This document shows, in pieces, positions 1-5,921 of a DNA stretch of 5,937 nt. The stretch is from positions 1-5,937 of the forward strand of contig JANZYY010000332.1 in assembly GCA_026419705.1 (NCBI GenBank). The letters are read 5' to 3'. The number at the start of each line of letters is the position of its first letter. Position 1 is the stretch's first letter. The translations under genes and the position numbers were made by a program. The notes beneath the pieces are model-generated. The model saw only the letters and a program-made list of their open reading frames with translations, was not told where the DNA came from and did not search any database. This DNA is from Fischerella sp. GTDB lineage: Bacteria > Cyanobacteriota > Cyanobacteriia > Cyanobacteriales > Nostocaceae.

Positions 1-604
1 TCCTCATGTTCATACCAAAGGCGGCGTTGGCTTCATCAACAATGCGATCGCCTGTAGCATCATCAATGGGCAGCTCGTCTAAAGCCTGACGATATTTGTT
101 TTTAAATGCTTTTTCATCATCAATGTCTTCAAATTCATAGAAAGCGGTCCCATCCCCATTCAAGTTCATTGCTGTTTTGGCAATACCTTTGAGAATTTGC
201 CCGCCAGACAAGTCACCGAGGTAGCGAGTGTAAGAATGAGCAACTAACAATTCCGGTTCTTTTTCAGAGACTTCCCGGATGCGTTGTACATAAGCTTCTC
301 CAGCCGGCGATAGTTCGATTTGTTCCCGCCAGTTACCACCGTAGTAATAACTGAGGTCTTTTTCTAAACTGCGCTGTCTGTATAGCTGCGGAAAATTAAT
401 CTTGGAAACGATGGGGTGATTTTTGTGTTTCTCCATCTCCTCTTCCATCGCTGAATACACGAAGTAGAGGTTGGCTACTAGCTTGCGATAGGAGTTTTTC
501 TCAACTACTCCTTTTAAAAAACACTTGACAAAACCAACATTTTCTGCCATCGTGTGAGCTTTTTTTGTTCCTACACGCAATTTGGTTGCTAAATTACTGC
601 TCAT
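1..604 (-). CDS. ho1: Heme oxygenase HO1 (partial; C-terminal end lies beyond the window)
   Basis: Not closed by a stop: 201 codons are visible, read leftward from the ATG at 604-602. The usual cyanobacterial HO1 length is about 240 residues, so roughly the last 40 are missing. The enzyme opens heme to biliverdin IXalpha, iron and CO using reduced ferredoxin. This feeds phycobilin and phytochrome chromophore synthesis in the cytosol. The translation starts MSSNLATKLRVGTKKAH, and His17 is at the position of the proximal heme ligand. It continues with the near-invariant block ENVGFVKCFLKGVVEKNSYR (residues 21-40). The distal-helix motif YTRYLGDLSGGQ is at 125-136 and its glycines allow heme and oxygen binding. 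FYEFEDIDDEKAFKNKYR is at about 155-172. Similarity to the Synechocystis HO1 sequence as I remember it runs through the whole visible part, so the start is secure. No strong Shine-Dalgarno sequence is seen. The gene is divergent from glmM. A heptad-repeat fold-back begins about 50 bp upstream of its start and may lie in its leader. Confidence 0.96.
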   Translation of the reverse strand, partial: MSSNLATKLRVGTKKAHTMAENVGFVKCFLKGVVEKNSYRKLVANLYFVYSAMEEEMEKHKNHPIVSKINFPQLYRQRSLEKDLSYYYGGNWREQIELSPAGEAYVQRIREVSEKEPELLVAHSYTRYLGDLSGGQILKGIAKTAMNLNGDGTAFYEFEDIDDEKAFKNKYRQALDELPIDDATGDRIVDEANAAFGMNMR

Positions 605-654
605 GCTAAATTTCTCTGCTTTAAAAGGTTAGCTGCCAGAATTTTTGATTGACT

Positions 655-763
655 GGGGAATGGGTATTGGTGATTAGGGATTGGGTATTGGTAATTGGGT
701 ATTGGTTTTCTTAGCAATGCCCCATGCTCTAATACCTAGTCCCCAGTCCCTAGTCCCTAGTCC
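655..763. repeat. Heptanucleotide tandem repeats forming a G-rich/C-rich fold-back
   Basis: The left arm is seven consecutive 7-bp units at 655-703: GGGGAAT, GGGTATT, GGTGATT, AGGGATT, GGGTATT, GGTAATT, GGGTATT. The right arm is four units at 735-762: CCTAGTC, CCCAGTC, CCTAGTC, CCTAGTC. The arms are complementary. Positions 672-685 pair with 742-755 over 14 bp, including two G-T pairs, and GGTATT at 698-703 pairs with AATACC at 731-736. This is the short tandemly repeated repeat type common in intergenic DNA of filamentous cyanobacteria. The array begins 51 bp upstream of the ho1 start, so a ho1 transcript starting farther upstream would carry it folded in its leader. The left arm also has five G-runs of three or more. 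Confidence 0.85.
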
Positions 764-1259
764 GTTCATAAAAAGCCACTAAAACGTTACAGTAGAGCTA
801 TTTGATGAGAATTTCTATTAATATTTTTTAAGTTACGATACTGACATAAAATTTGACACAGCAAGTCTACTAAAGCAATAGAGTTATATTTGCCCAATCT
901 TAACTTATATTACGAAGTACTAATTTTTATTTCCATTTTTGATGGAATTGCTTTTTTTATGGAAAAGTGACCGTTTTAACAGGTTTTTTAGCTAACATAA
1001 GCTTCTCAAGTCTAAATTGATTGTAATTATCACCCGAACTGATAGTTACATCTTCTCAAGAACACGTAGAATTCTCGTCAAAATAAATACTTAATGTCAT
1101 TTTTACAATCATTTGGCAAAAACTTAAGCATTTATACTTAAAAAGCTGATTTTTAAATAAATTTCCTAAAAGAAAAATAAACAAAATCTCGTGATAAAAC
1201 CTATTCATAGGGGAATTGTTGAAAAAAATTCAAAGTGTTATTCTCCTGTGTGTCTGTGT

Positions 1260-1263
1260 GGAG
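1260..1263 (+). promoter_or_regulatory. Shine-Dalgarno GGAG supporting the glmM start at 1275
   Basis: GGAG ends 11 bases before the ATG at 1275. The upstream in-frame GTG at 1191 has only A-rich sequence before it and no purine-rich GG motif. The comparison favours 1275 as the translation start. Confidence 0.5.
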
Positions 1264-1274
1264 TGTTTAAACTT

Positions 1275-2744
1275 ATGGCCTCATCTATAACTCGGATTCC
1301 GGGCCTTGGTGGCAGTTCTGCTTCCGAACCTGATGGATCGCAAAAAGCTATCGGCAGTAGTTTTGGGCTTCACAGTATCTCATTACCTGCTACTCCCTTG
1401 TTTGGCACAGATGGTATTCGCGGACGAGTGGGAGAATTGCTAAGTGCGCCTCTGGCATTGCAAATAGGTTATTGGGCGGGTATTGTGTTGCGGTCTGGAT
1501 CTTCCTACCCAGGAGCGGTAATTGTCGGACAGGACTCTAGAAACTCTAGCGATATGCTGGCAATGGCCTTGAGTGCGGGGTTAACAGCAGCGGGACTGGA
1601 GGTTTGGTATTTGGGGTTATGCCCCACTCCTTGTGTTGCCTATCTTACCAGCAATAGCGATGCCATCGGCGGAGTGATGATTTCTGCTAGCCACAATCCG
1701 CCAGAAGACAACGGTATTAAAATTTTTGGTGCTGACGGTTTGAAGTTATCCCAAACCCTGCAAGCAGAAATTGAAGCGGGATTGCGGGGTGTGGCATTAC
1801 ATGGTGTTGATATTAACAATTGCGGCAGACATTACTCGCGCCCGGAATTGGTGGTCAATTACGCAGAAGCATTGAAACAGCCTTTGCAAGCTGTCAATCT
1901 TCAGGGTATGAAGATTGTTTTGGATTTAGCCTGGGGAGCAGCAGTTGGCTTAGCGCCATCGGTGTTTGAGTCAATGGGAGCAGAAGTTATCTGCTTGCAT
2001 CATCAACCGGATGGCGATCGCATTAACGTTAACTGCGGTTCGACTCACCTAGATATTCTGCAAGCAGCAGTTAGCGAACACAATGCTGACTTGGGCTTTG
2101 CTTTTGACGGCGATGCAGATCGCGTGTTAGCAGTAGACAATAGCGGACGGCAAGTCAACGGTGATTACATCCTCTACTTGTGGGGACGGTACTTGCAGCA
2201 AAAGCAAGAACTGCCGGATAACTTGATCGTGTCCACAGTCATGGCAAACCTAGGCTTTGAGAAGGCGTGGAAACAAAGCGGTGGTAAGCTAATTCGCACA
2301 CCAGTAGGCGACCAGTACGTGCAAGCGGAAATGCACCGAACCGGGGGAATGCTAGGTGGAGAACAATCCGGTCACATTTTGTGTCGTCACTATGGCATTA
2401 CTGGAGATGGTTTACTCACAGCCTTGCATTTAGCAACTTTAGTGCAGCAGGCGGGTGTTCCTCTGACAGAATTAGTGAATGAAAGCTTTCATACCTATCC
2501 GCAACTATTGCGGAACGTACGTGTAGAAGACCGTGCCAAGCGCGTCGGCTGGAAAGAATGCCAACCCCTGCAAGAAGCGATCGCCTGCGCTGAAGCTGCA
2601 ATGGGTGATGCTGGCAGAGTTTTAGTCCGCGCCTCTGGTACAGAACCTGTGATCCGAGTCATGGTAGAAGCAGAAGCAGCTGAACTAGCCAACTACTGGA
2701 GCAATGAGTTAGTACTGCAAGTTCAGAAACATTTAGCAGTGTAA
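1275..2744 (+). CDS. glmM: Phosphoglucosamine mutase GlmM
   Basis: This 489-residue cytosolic enzyme converts glucosamine-6-phosphate to glucosamine-1-phosphate, the step before UDP-GlcNAc, and so feeds peptidoglycan and surface polysaccharides. It belongs to the alpha-D-phosphohexomutase superfamily, and all four domain signatures are present (residues counted from the ATG at 1275). FGTDGIRG is at 43-50. The phosphoserine loop SASHNPPEDNGIK is at 137-149, with Ser139 as the catalytic phosphoserine. The metal-binding DGDADR is at 278-283, the sugar-binding GEQSGH at 362-367, and the C-terminal phosphate-binding RASGTEP at 452-458. The FGTDGIRG start of domain 1 and the ASHNP context point to GlmM rather than phosphomannomutase (ManB) or phosphoglucomutase (Pgm). 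The frame stays open upstream to a GTG at 1191, adding 28 residues rich in Cys and Lys that do not look like the family. The 1275 start has a GGAG before it and gives the usual cyanobacterial length with a short Ser/Gly-rich N-terminus. It is separated by 482 bp from the next gene, so it is probably its own transcription unit. Two HIP1 octamers lie inside. Confidence 0.95.
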   Translation: MASSITRIPGLGGSSASEPDGSQKAIGSSFGLHSISLPATPLFGTDGIRGRVGELLSAPLALQIGYWAGIVLRSGSSYPGAVIVGQDSRNSSDMLAMALSAGLTAAGLEVWYLGLCPTPCVAYLTSNSDAIGGVMISASHNPPEDNGIKIFGADGLKLSQTLQAEIEAGLRGVALHGVDINNCGRHYSRPELVVNYAEALKQPLQAVNLQGMKIVLDLAWGAAVGLAPSVFESMGAEVICLHHQPDGDRINVNCGSTHLDILQAAVSEHNADLGFAFDGDADRVLAVDNSGRQVNGDYILYLWGRYLQQKQELPDNLIVSTVMANLGFEKAWKQSGGKLIRTPVGDQYVQAEMHRTGGMLGGEQSGHILCRHYGITGDGLLTALHLATLVQQAGVPLTELVNESFHTYPQLLRNVRVEDRAKRVGWKECQPLQEAIACAEAAMGDAGRVLVRASGTEPVIRVMVEAEAAELANYWSNELVLQVQKHLAV

Positions 2745-2842
2745 ATTAATTTCCCTTGATAGCTTTTTAATCACTTTTACAAAAAAAGGCAGAGGGCATC
2801 TGGCAGAAGGTTAGGAGTATCAATTAAAACTTTAGTTTGTGG

Positions 2843-2855
2843 GTGGGCTGCCCAC
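2843..2855. repeat. Small hairpin GTGGG-CTG-CCCAC
   Basis: A perfect 5-bp stem with a 3-base loop, inside the space between the two heptad arms. It has no T-tract after it, so a terminator for glmM is not supported, although it is the first GC-rich hairpin after the glmM stop, about 100 bp downstream. Confidence 0.45.
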
Positions 2856-2871
2856 TAATATAAAAAGATTT

Positions 2872-2937
2872 GTGTCGAGCGGAAAGTGCATGAGACACAA
2901 GGTGTCCTTACTTCAATCCCACGTTTTTAAGCGTGGG
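2872..2937 (+). other. Hairpin-rich segment, possible relic of an IS200/IS605-type end or its guide RNA
   Basis: GTGTC at 2872-2876 and GTGTC at 2902-2906 can each pair with GACAC at 2894-2898, so two folds exclude each other. The second fold is a 5-bp stem with loop AAG, flanked by a weaker AAGT/ACTT stem (2884-2887 with 2910-2913). Next comes CCCACG (2918-2923) and CGTGGG (2932-2937), a 6-bp stem with an 8-base loop and the context TCAATCCCACG. GC-rich hairpins of this kind at the right end of IS200/IS605 elements, overlapping the omega RNA of TnpB, are known. I see no tnpA or tnpB reading frame, and the bases after the hairpin are not the usual end. The assignment is a guess from shape. 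It could equally be a stand-alone small RNA or a palindromic repeat. Confidence 0.3.
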
Positions 2938-2980
2938 TTCCCTTCAGCATAGCTGCCTTCTTGCTTCTGCCTTCATGAAA

Positions 2981-3043
2981 GACCAAATTTTTGGTCGCAG
3001 GCAGCAAATAAGCCTAACTTGGCTATTTGTCTAACCTGCGACC
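2981..3043. repeat. Overlapping double hairpin
   Basis: Hairpin A is GACCAAA-TT-TTTGGTC at 2981-2996, a perfect 7-bp stem. Hairpin B has a perfect 9-bp outer stem, GGTCGCAGG (2993-3001) with CCTGCGACC (3035-3043). It also has an inner stem, CAAATA-AGCC (3005-3014) with GGCT-ATTTG (3021-3029), nine pairs with one bulged A, closed by the 6-base loop TAACTT. A and B share GGTC at 2993-2996, so GACC at 2981-2984 and GACC at 3040-3043 compete for it. Neither hairpin is followed by a T-run, so simple terminator function is not supported. I do not recognise the element. Confidence 0.7.
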
Positions 3044-3099
3044 TCTGCTATTTATGGCATTTTTATCAGTAATGACCGCTATATTTATGTTAATAACAA

Positions 3100-3116
3100 G
3101 TAGTTATCACAACTAC
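3100..3116. promoter_or_regulatory. Inverted repeat GTAGTT-N5-AACTAC, candidate operator
   Basis: A perfect 6-bp inverted repeat with a 5-base centre (ATCAC), about 110 bp upstream of the ATG at 3227, in an AT-rich stretch that probably includes the promoter of the polysaccharide genes. Its size fits a dimeric regulator site. The GTA and TAC ends are separated by 11 bases, not the 8 of an NtcA site. No regulator can be named. Confidence 0.3.
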
Positions 3117-3137
3117 GTATACCAGGACGGATGAAAA

Positions 3138-3203
3138 GGAATGGGGAATTGGGGATTGGGAATAACCTAGTCTCCCATCCCCTGTCCCCTATTCCCTCTT
3201 CCC
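3138..3203. repeat. G-rich/C-rich heptad fold-back in the leader of the hpsL-like gene
   Basis: The left arm (3138-3164) is built of 7-bp units of the type GGGGATT or GGGAATT. The right arm (3173-3203) holds the C-rich counterparts. Four blocks pair in order: GGAAT (3138-3142) with ATTCC (3191-3195), GGGGA (3143-3147) with TCCCC (3185-3189), GGGGAT (3151-3156) with ATCCCC (3177-3182), and GGGA (3158-3161) with TCCC (3173-3176), with 1-3-base offsets between blocks. The loop is about 11 bases. It ends 23 bp before the ATG at 3227, so it may sit in the mRNA leader close to the ribosome-binding region. Confidence 0.85.
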
Positions 3204-3226
3204 AAGGGCGTATTTGTACCACCACT

Positions 3227-4888
3227 ATGCCGAAATCGAAATCAAAATCTCAGCAAAATAAAAAAACAAAAAAGCAACAAAATCAGGAAACTCCCACACT
3301 TACCCTTAAAGAACGTTTAGCCAAAAAGCGTAAAGCTGCCCAAGCACGCAAGGAACTTATTAACTTACTCAGTGCTGCTATTGGTGGTGGTCTATTCATT
3401 GGTTTTCTCCTTTTTTTAGTAGGTGGAATAAAGGTAGCAGTTCCGGCGGTGTTGGGAATCATAGTCATGTCCCTTGCTTACAAATATCCCCGCCCAGCCA
3501 TTATTGCCTTTATGATCTACGTGCCATTCGGGGGTACTATTACTTACTACATCGGTAATAGTCCCATACTGCAACTAGCAAAAGACTCTTTCTATGTTCC
3601 GGCGCTAATTTCAATTTGGCAAAATTGTCGCAAACAGGGGTTACCTCTAATTATTCCTAAACAAATCAAAACACCGCTGTATATTTTATTAGCTTCATGT
3701 ATCCTGACACTGTTGTTTGTAAATGGTTCGCAGCAGTTCAACCCACCTCCGCCTGACCTGTTTAAAGAAGCACCTAAGGAATTCCCTATTGCAATGGGAA
3801 TTCTGGGTTTAAAGGTATTTTTAGGCTATTTACCTCTAATAACTTGTACTTACTATCTGATTCGCAGTAAGCGGGATTTTCTATTGATTTCGCGTTTACA
3901 GATTGTCTTGATATTTCTTGCCTGTGTGCTGGGAGTTATTCAATATTTGCTGCTGCTTACTGGGGTATGCGAAGGTACCAGAAATGCCGTAGGAGCAGCC
4001 TTATTTAAAGCCTCACTGGAAGCGCGGTGTTTTTTTGGTGGATCGCTAGTTTATAGTCCTAGCCAGGGAATGATTCGTCTACCAGGAACGTTTGTTGCTC
4101 CTTGGCAATGGGCATGGTTTATCATTTCCAGCACCTTTTTTACTTTTGCTACTGGCTTCAGCGATCCTTCGATAATTTGGCGGATTGTCGGTTTAGTTTC
4201 GACAGCATTGGTATTTGTCAATGCTGTTATCTCAGGACAGAGAATAGCCTTAGCCTTGGTGCCAGTCTGCTTTGTAATGTTATTGGTACTAACTGGTCAA
4301 ATAGCTAACCTCAAACGCTTTATCCCAATATTTGCAGGACTTGCCCTGATTCTGGGAATTGCGATCGCCACTAATCCCACTGTAGTACAAGAGAGAATCG
4401 ATAGCTTTATTGGTCGCTGGAATGCTTCACCTCCATACGAATTTATTGTCCAGCAATTTGAGGAGAATTGGAAAAATGTGGATGGACCTTTCGGAAGTGG
4501 TTTAGGTCGCGCTACAAACTCCGCCCGTTCTCTAGGTCAAGCCAAACTAGTGGAAACCTATTATCCCAAAGTTCTTTACGAAGTAGGAATATTTGGATTA
4601 CTGGGATTCGTAGCTTTAGTCACTACCCTAACAACTACTGCCTTTCGGACTTATCGTTTAGTAAAAAACCGTAATTTCCGCAGTTACGGCGCTGCTATGT
4701 GGGTGTTTATACTTTTTATTAGCTACAACACTTACTACTACCCTCTGGATGTAGATCCGGTAGCTGTTTATTACTGGTTTTGTGCGGGAATTATTTTCAA
4801 ATTGCCAATACTCGATCAACAACAAAAGAATAGTAATGAGAATATTGAGGAAAAAACTAATACCAAAAAATCACGCATAAAAAATTAA
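3227..4888 (+). CDS. hpsL: O-antigen ligase/polymerase-like membrane protein, probable HpsL (hormogonium polysaccharide biosynthesis)
   Basis: A 553-residue inner-membrane protein. The N-terminus is basic and Lys/Gln-rich (1-46: MPKSKSKSQQ, then LKERLAKKRKAAQARKE). About 12 or 13 hydrophobic segments follow, at roughly 47-67, 69-86, 91-108, 150-166, 187-213, 222-245, 290-309, 316-334, 339-356, 365-381, 453-474, 486-502 and 511-525. A long hydrophilic loop (about 383-452) carries GPFGSGLGR at 420-428. That loop and its glycine motif are typical of the Wzy/WaaL O-antigen ligase family, which polymerises or transfers lipid-linked sugar units on the periplasmic side. The C-terminal tail is hydrophilic. 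Length, the MPKSKSKS start and KYPRPA resemble what I remember of cyanobacterial HpsL; this is from memory. The frame is open upstream to an ATG at 3131, but those 32 residues are translated heptad repeat, so I start at 3227. No good ribosome-binding site precedes either start. A glycosyltransferase gene follows 28 bp later, probably in one operon. Confidence 0.75.
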   Translation: MPKSKSKSQQNKKTKKQQNQETPTLTLKERLAKKRKAAQARKELINLLSAAIGGGLFIGFLLFLVGGIKVAVPAVLGIIVMSLAYKYPRPAIIAFMIYVPFGGTITYYIGNSPILQLAKDSFYVPALISIWQNCRKQGLPLIIPKQIKTPLYILLASCILTLLFVNGSQQFNPPPPDLFKEAPKEFPIAMGILGLKVFLGYLPLITCTYYLIRSKRDFLLISRLQIVLIFLACVLGVIQYLLLLTGVCEGTRNAVGAALFKASLEARCFFGGSLVYSPSQGMIRLPGTFVAPWQWAWFIISSTFFTFATGFSDPSIIWRIVGLVSTALVFVNAVISGQRIALALVPVCFVMLLVLTGQIANLKRFIPIFAGLALILGIAIATNPTVVQERIDSFIGRWNASPPYEFIVQQFEENWKNVDGPFGSGLGRATNSARSLGQAKLVETYYPKVLYEVGIFGLLGFVALVTTLTTTAFRTYRLVKNRNFRSYGAAMWVFILFISYNTYYYPLDVDPVAVYYWFCAGIIFKLPILDQQQKNSNENIEEKTNTKKSRIKN

Positions 4889-4916
4889 TTTTTTCCTGGA
4901 ATAGTCTAAATAAAAA

Positions 4917-5921
4917 ATGAATGAGAATCCTTTCATTTCTGTAATTATTCCGACCTATGGTCGTGAAGAACCACTCCAAGATACCCTAGTGGATATACTG
5001 AAGCAGGACTACCCAAATTTTGAAGTTTTAGTAGTAGATCAGACACCTAAACATCAGCCAGAAATAGAAGCTTTTTTAACAGAACAAGCTGCAATAGGCA
5101 AAATTCAATGGTTTCGTCTGAATTGGGCGAGTTTGCCGGGGGCGCGTAATTATGCGGTACGGCGTGCCAAAGGTGACATAGTTTTATTTATTGATGATGA
5201 TGTTAAGCTAGAGCCTAAATTTCTAGCAGCTCATGCCAAAAACTATTTGGAAAAACCAGAGATCGGGGCTGTTGCTGGTCGAGTTTTTGACAGGATGAAA
5301 ATAGCTGACACCGCTCAGGGGAGAACTCAGGGAGATACACCTTATCGCAGTATCGAATATCTACCTCCCCAAGCGATGGACCCAGGTATTGCTTGGTATT
5401 ACATTGATTTAGTGCATACAGTCAAACCCCAAGAAGTACTAACAGCAAGGGGTTGCAATATGTCGTTTCGCCGCGAGATTTTTACTAAACATGGACTGCG
5501 CTTTGATGAGAGATTTTGTGGTAGTGCAGTCCGAGAAGAATCTGATTTTTGCTTGCGCTTGCGACAGACCGGATATAAGATTTGGTACGACCCAGAAGCT
5601 TATTTAGTGCATTTAGGAGAAGAGACAGGCGGTTGCCATGATATTAGTATGCGATCGCTCCAGTATCAACTTACCTTCTACCACAATCATTTTCTAATGG
5701 GGTTGAAAAATCTCACCACCAGTCAAGCTTTACGCCTCTATCTCCGTTTATTTGACTGTCATGTCCTCGGACGCCCCCCTTGTCACAAAAGTAGTTCCCC
5801 AATCAAAATTTTGACGCGCACCATTTTTTACACTTTGGGCTTTGTCAAAGCCTTGGGTACTTTCATTCAATCACCTTGGAATGATGGTCAAATTTACACA
5901 CGTCTCGATAAACATAAATAG
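4917..5921 (+). CDS. Family 2 glycosyltransferase (GT-A fold), exopolysaccharide type
   Basis: 334 residues, complete. It should transfer a sugar from a nucleotide donor to a growing lipid-linked repeat unit at the cytosolic face of the membrane. The GT2 start FISVIIPTYGREEPL is at 6-20 and VLVVDQT at 37-43 is the donor-binding strand. SLPGARNYAVRRAKGDIVLFIDDD at 72-95 contains the metal-binding Asp cluster 93-95 (DXD motif). ARGCNMSFRREIF at 177-189 is the acceptor-side motif. EESDFCLRLRQTGY at 207-220 corresponds to the ED region that holds the catalytic base. A hydrophobic stretch at about 296-318 may attach the protein to the membrane. The substrate cannot be told from sequence. It follows the HpsL-like gene by 28 bp and so probably shares its transcript. 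It could be the HpsN-type glycosyltransferase of the hormogonium polysaccharide set, but I am not sure enough to give a symbol. The start is the only in-frame ATG that keeps the first beta strand whole; the preceding GGA at 4898-4900 is too far away to be a strong ribosome-binding site. Confidence 0.9.
   Translation: MNENPFISVIIPTYGREEPLQDTLVDILKQDYPNFEVLVVDQTPKHQPEIEAFLTEQAAIGKIQWFRLNWASLPGARNYAVRRAKGDIVLFIDDDVKLEPKFLAAHAKNYLEKPEIGAVAGRVFDRMKIADTAQGRTQGDTPYRSIEYLPPQAMDPGIAWYYIDLVHTVKPQEVLTARGCNMSFRREIFTKHGLRFDERFCGSAVREESDFCLRLRQTGYKIWYDPEAYLVHLGEETGGCHDISMRSLQYQLTFYHNHFLMGLKNLTTSQALRLYLRLFDCHVLGRPPCHKSSSPIKILTRTIFYTLGFVKALGTFIQSPWNDGQIYTRLDKHK

Larger units (their letters stand above)
605..1274. 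other. Divergent intergenic region between ho1 and glmM
   Basis: About 670 bp, AT-rich, with no convincing gene. It should hold the promoters of both flanking genes. The part next to ho1 contains a heptad-repeat fold-back (655-763, listed separately). From 764 to 1190 I see no RNA gene or coding ORF. Weak regulatory candidates are: TATACT at 1133-1138 as a possible -10 for glmM, with TTGGCA at 1113-1118 only 14 bp upstream, too close for a normal -35; TTTACAAT at 1102-1109, a match to one half of the HLR1 site bound by RpaB, followed by a poor second half; and TTGACA at 853-858 with no good -10 at normal spacing. The 9-mer CTTCTCAAG occurs twice exactly 50 bp apart (1002-1010, 1052-1060). None of these sites is secure. 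Confidence 0.6.
2788..2974. repeat. Split inverted pair of heptad repeats (arms 2788-2810 and 2953-2974)
   Basis: The left arm reads GGCAGAG, GGCATCT, GGCAGAA, GG. The right arm reads CTGCCTT, CTTGCTT, CTGCCTT, C. Both have period 7 and are partly complementary. The 19-base stretch 2788-2806 matches the reverse complement of the right arm (2953-2971) at 13 of 19 positions, with the two GGCAG ends identical. The 142 bp between the arms contains other hairpins, unlike the short loops of the other two fold-backs in this window. This could mean that something inserted into the loop of an older fold-back. Confidence 0.6.
2745..3226. other. Structured intergenic region between glmM and the hpsL-like gene
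   Basis: 482 bp with no credible ORF. It holds in order: an unremarkable AT-rich stretch after the glmM stop, with no clear terminator; the left heptad arm (2788-2810); a short hairpin (2843-2855); a segment with competing hairpins that could be an insertion-element relic (2872-2937); the right heptad arm (2953-2974); an overlapping double hairpin (2981-3043); an inverted repeat (3100-3116); and a second heptad fold-back (3138-3203). The promoter of the downstream pair should lie here, but I cannot point to a convincing -35/-10 pair. Confidence 0.7.

Noticed and set aside
655..763. CRISPR-like array
   Set aside because: Units are contiguous 7-mers with no spacers, and the two arms are complementary rather than direct copies.
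1191..1274. N-terminal extension of glmM from a GTG at 1191
   Set aside because: No Shine-Dalgarno before the GTG, and the 28 added residues do not look like the family; the ATG at 1275 has GGAG upstream and gives the normal length.
2416..2692. Two minus-strand ORFs of about 61 and 65 codons
   Set aside because: They lie wholly inside glmM, overlap each other and show no domain or start signal.
2918..2937. Rho-independent terminator for glmM
   Set aside because: The CCCACG/CGTGGG stem is followed by TTCCCTTC, not a T-run, and lies about 170 bp after the stop.
3012..3035. Integron attC-like cores GCCTAAC (3012-3018) and GTCTAAC (3029-3035)
   Set aside because: Both match RYYYAAC, but neither has the complementary GTTRRRY partner at the other end of a hairpin, and no cassette or integrase is present.
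3158..3168. GGGAATAACCT as a possible sigma-factor box for hormogonium genes
   Set aside because: It is simply one heptad of the repeat array; my memory of the relevant motif is not firm and no matching upstream element is seen.
3131..3226. N-terminal extension of the hpsL-like protein from the ATG at 3131
   Set aside because: The added residues are translated heptad repeat, while the basic MPKSKSKS start at 3227 fits the family as I remember it.
3283..3468. Minus-strand ORF of 61 codons
   Set aside because: Antisense to the start of the hpsL-like gene; its basic composition only mirrors the Lys-rich coding strand.
4102..4674. Two plus-strand ORFs of 68 codons in another frame
   Set aside because: Fully inside the hpsL-like gene and without recognisable features.
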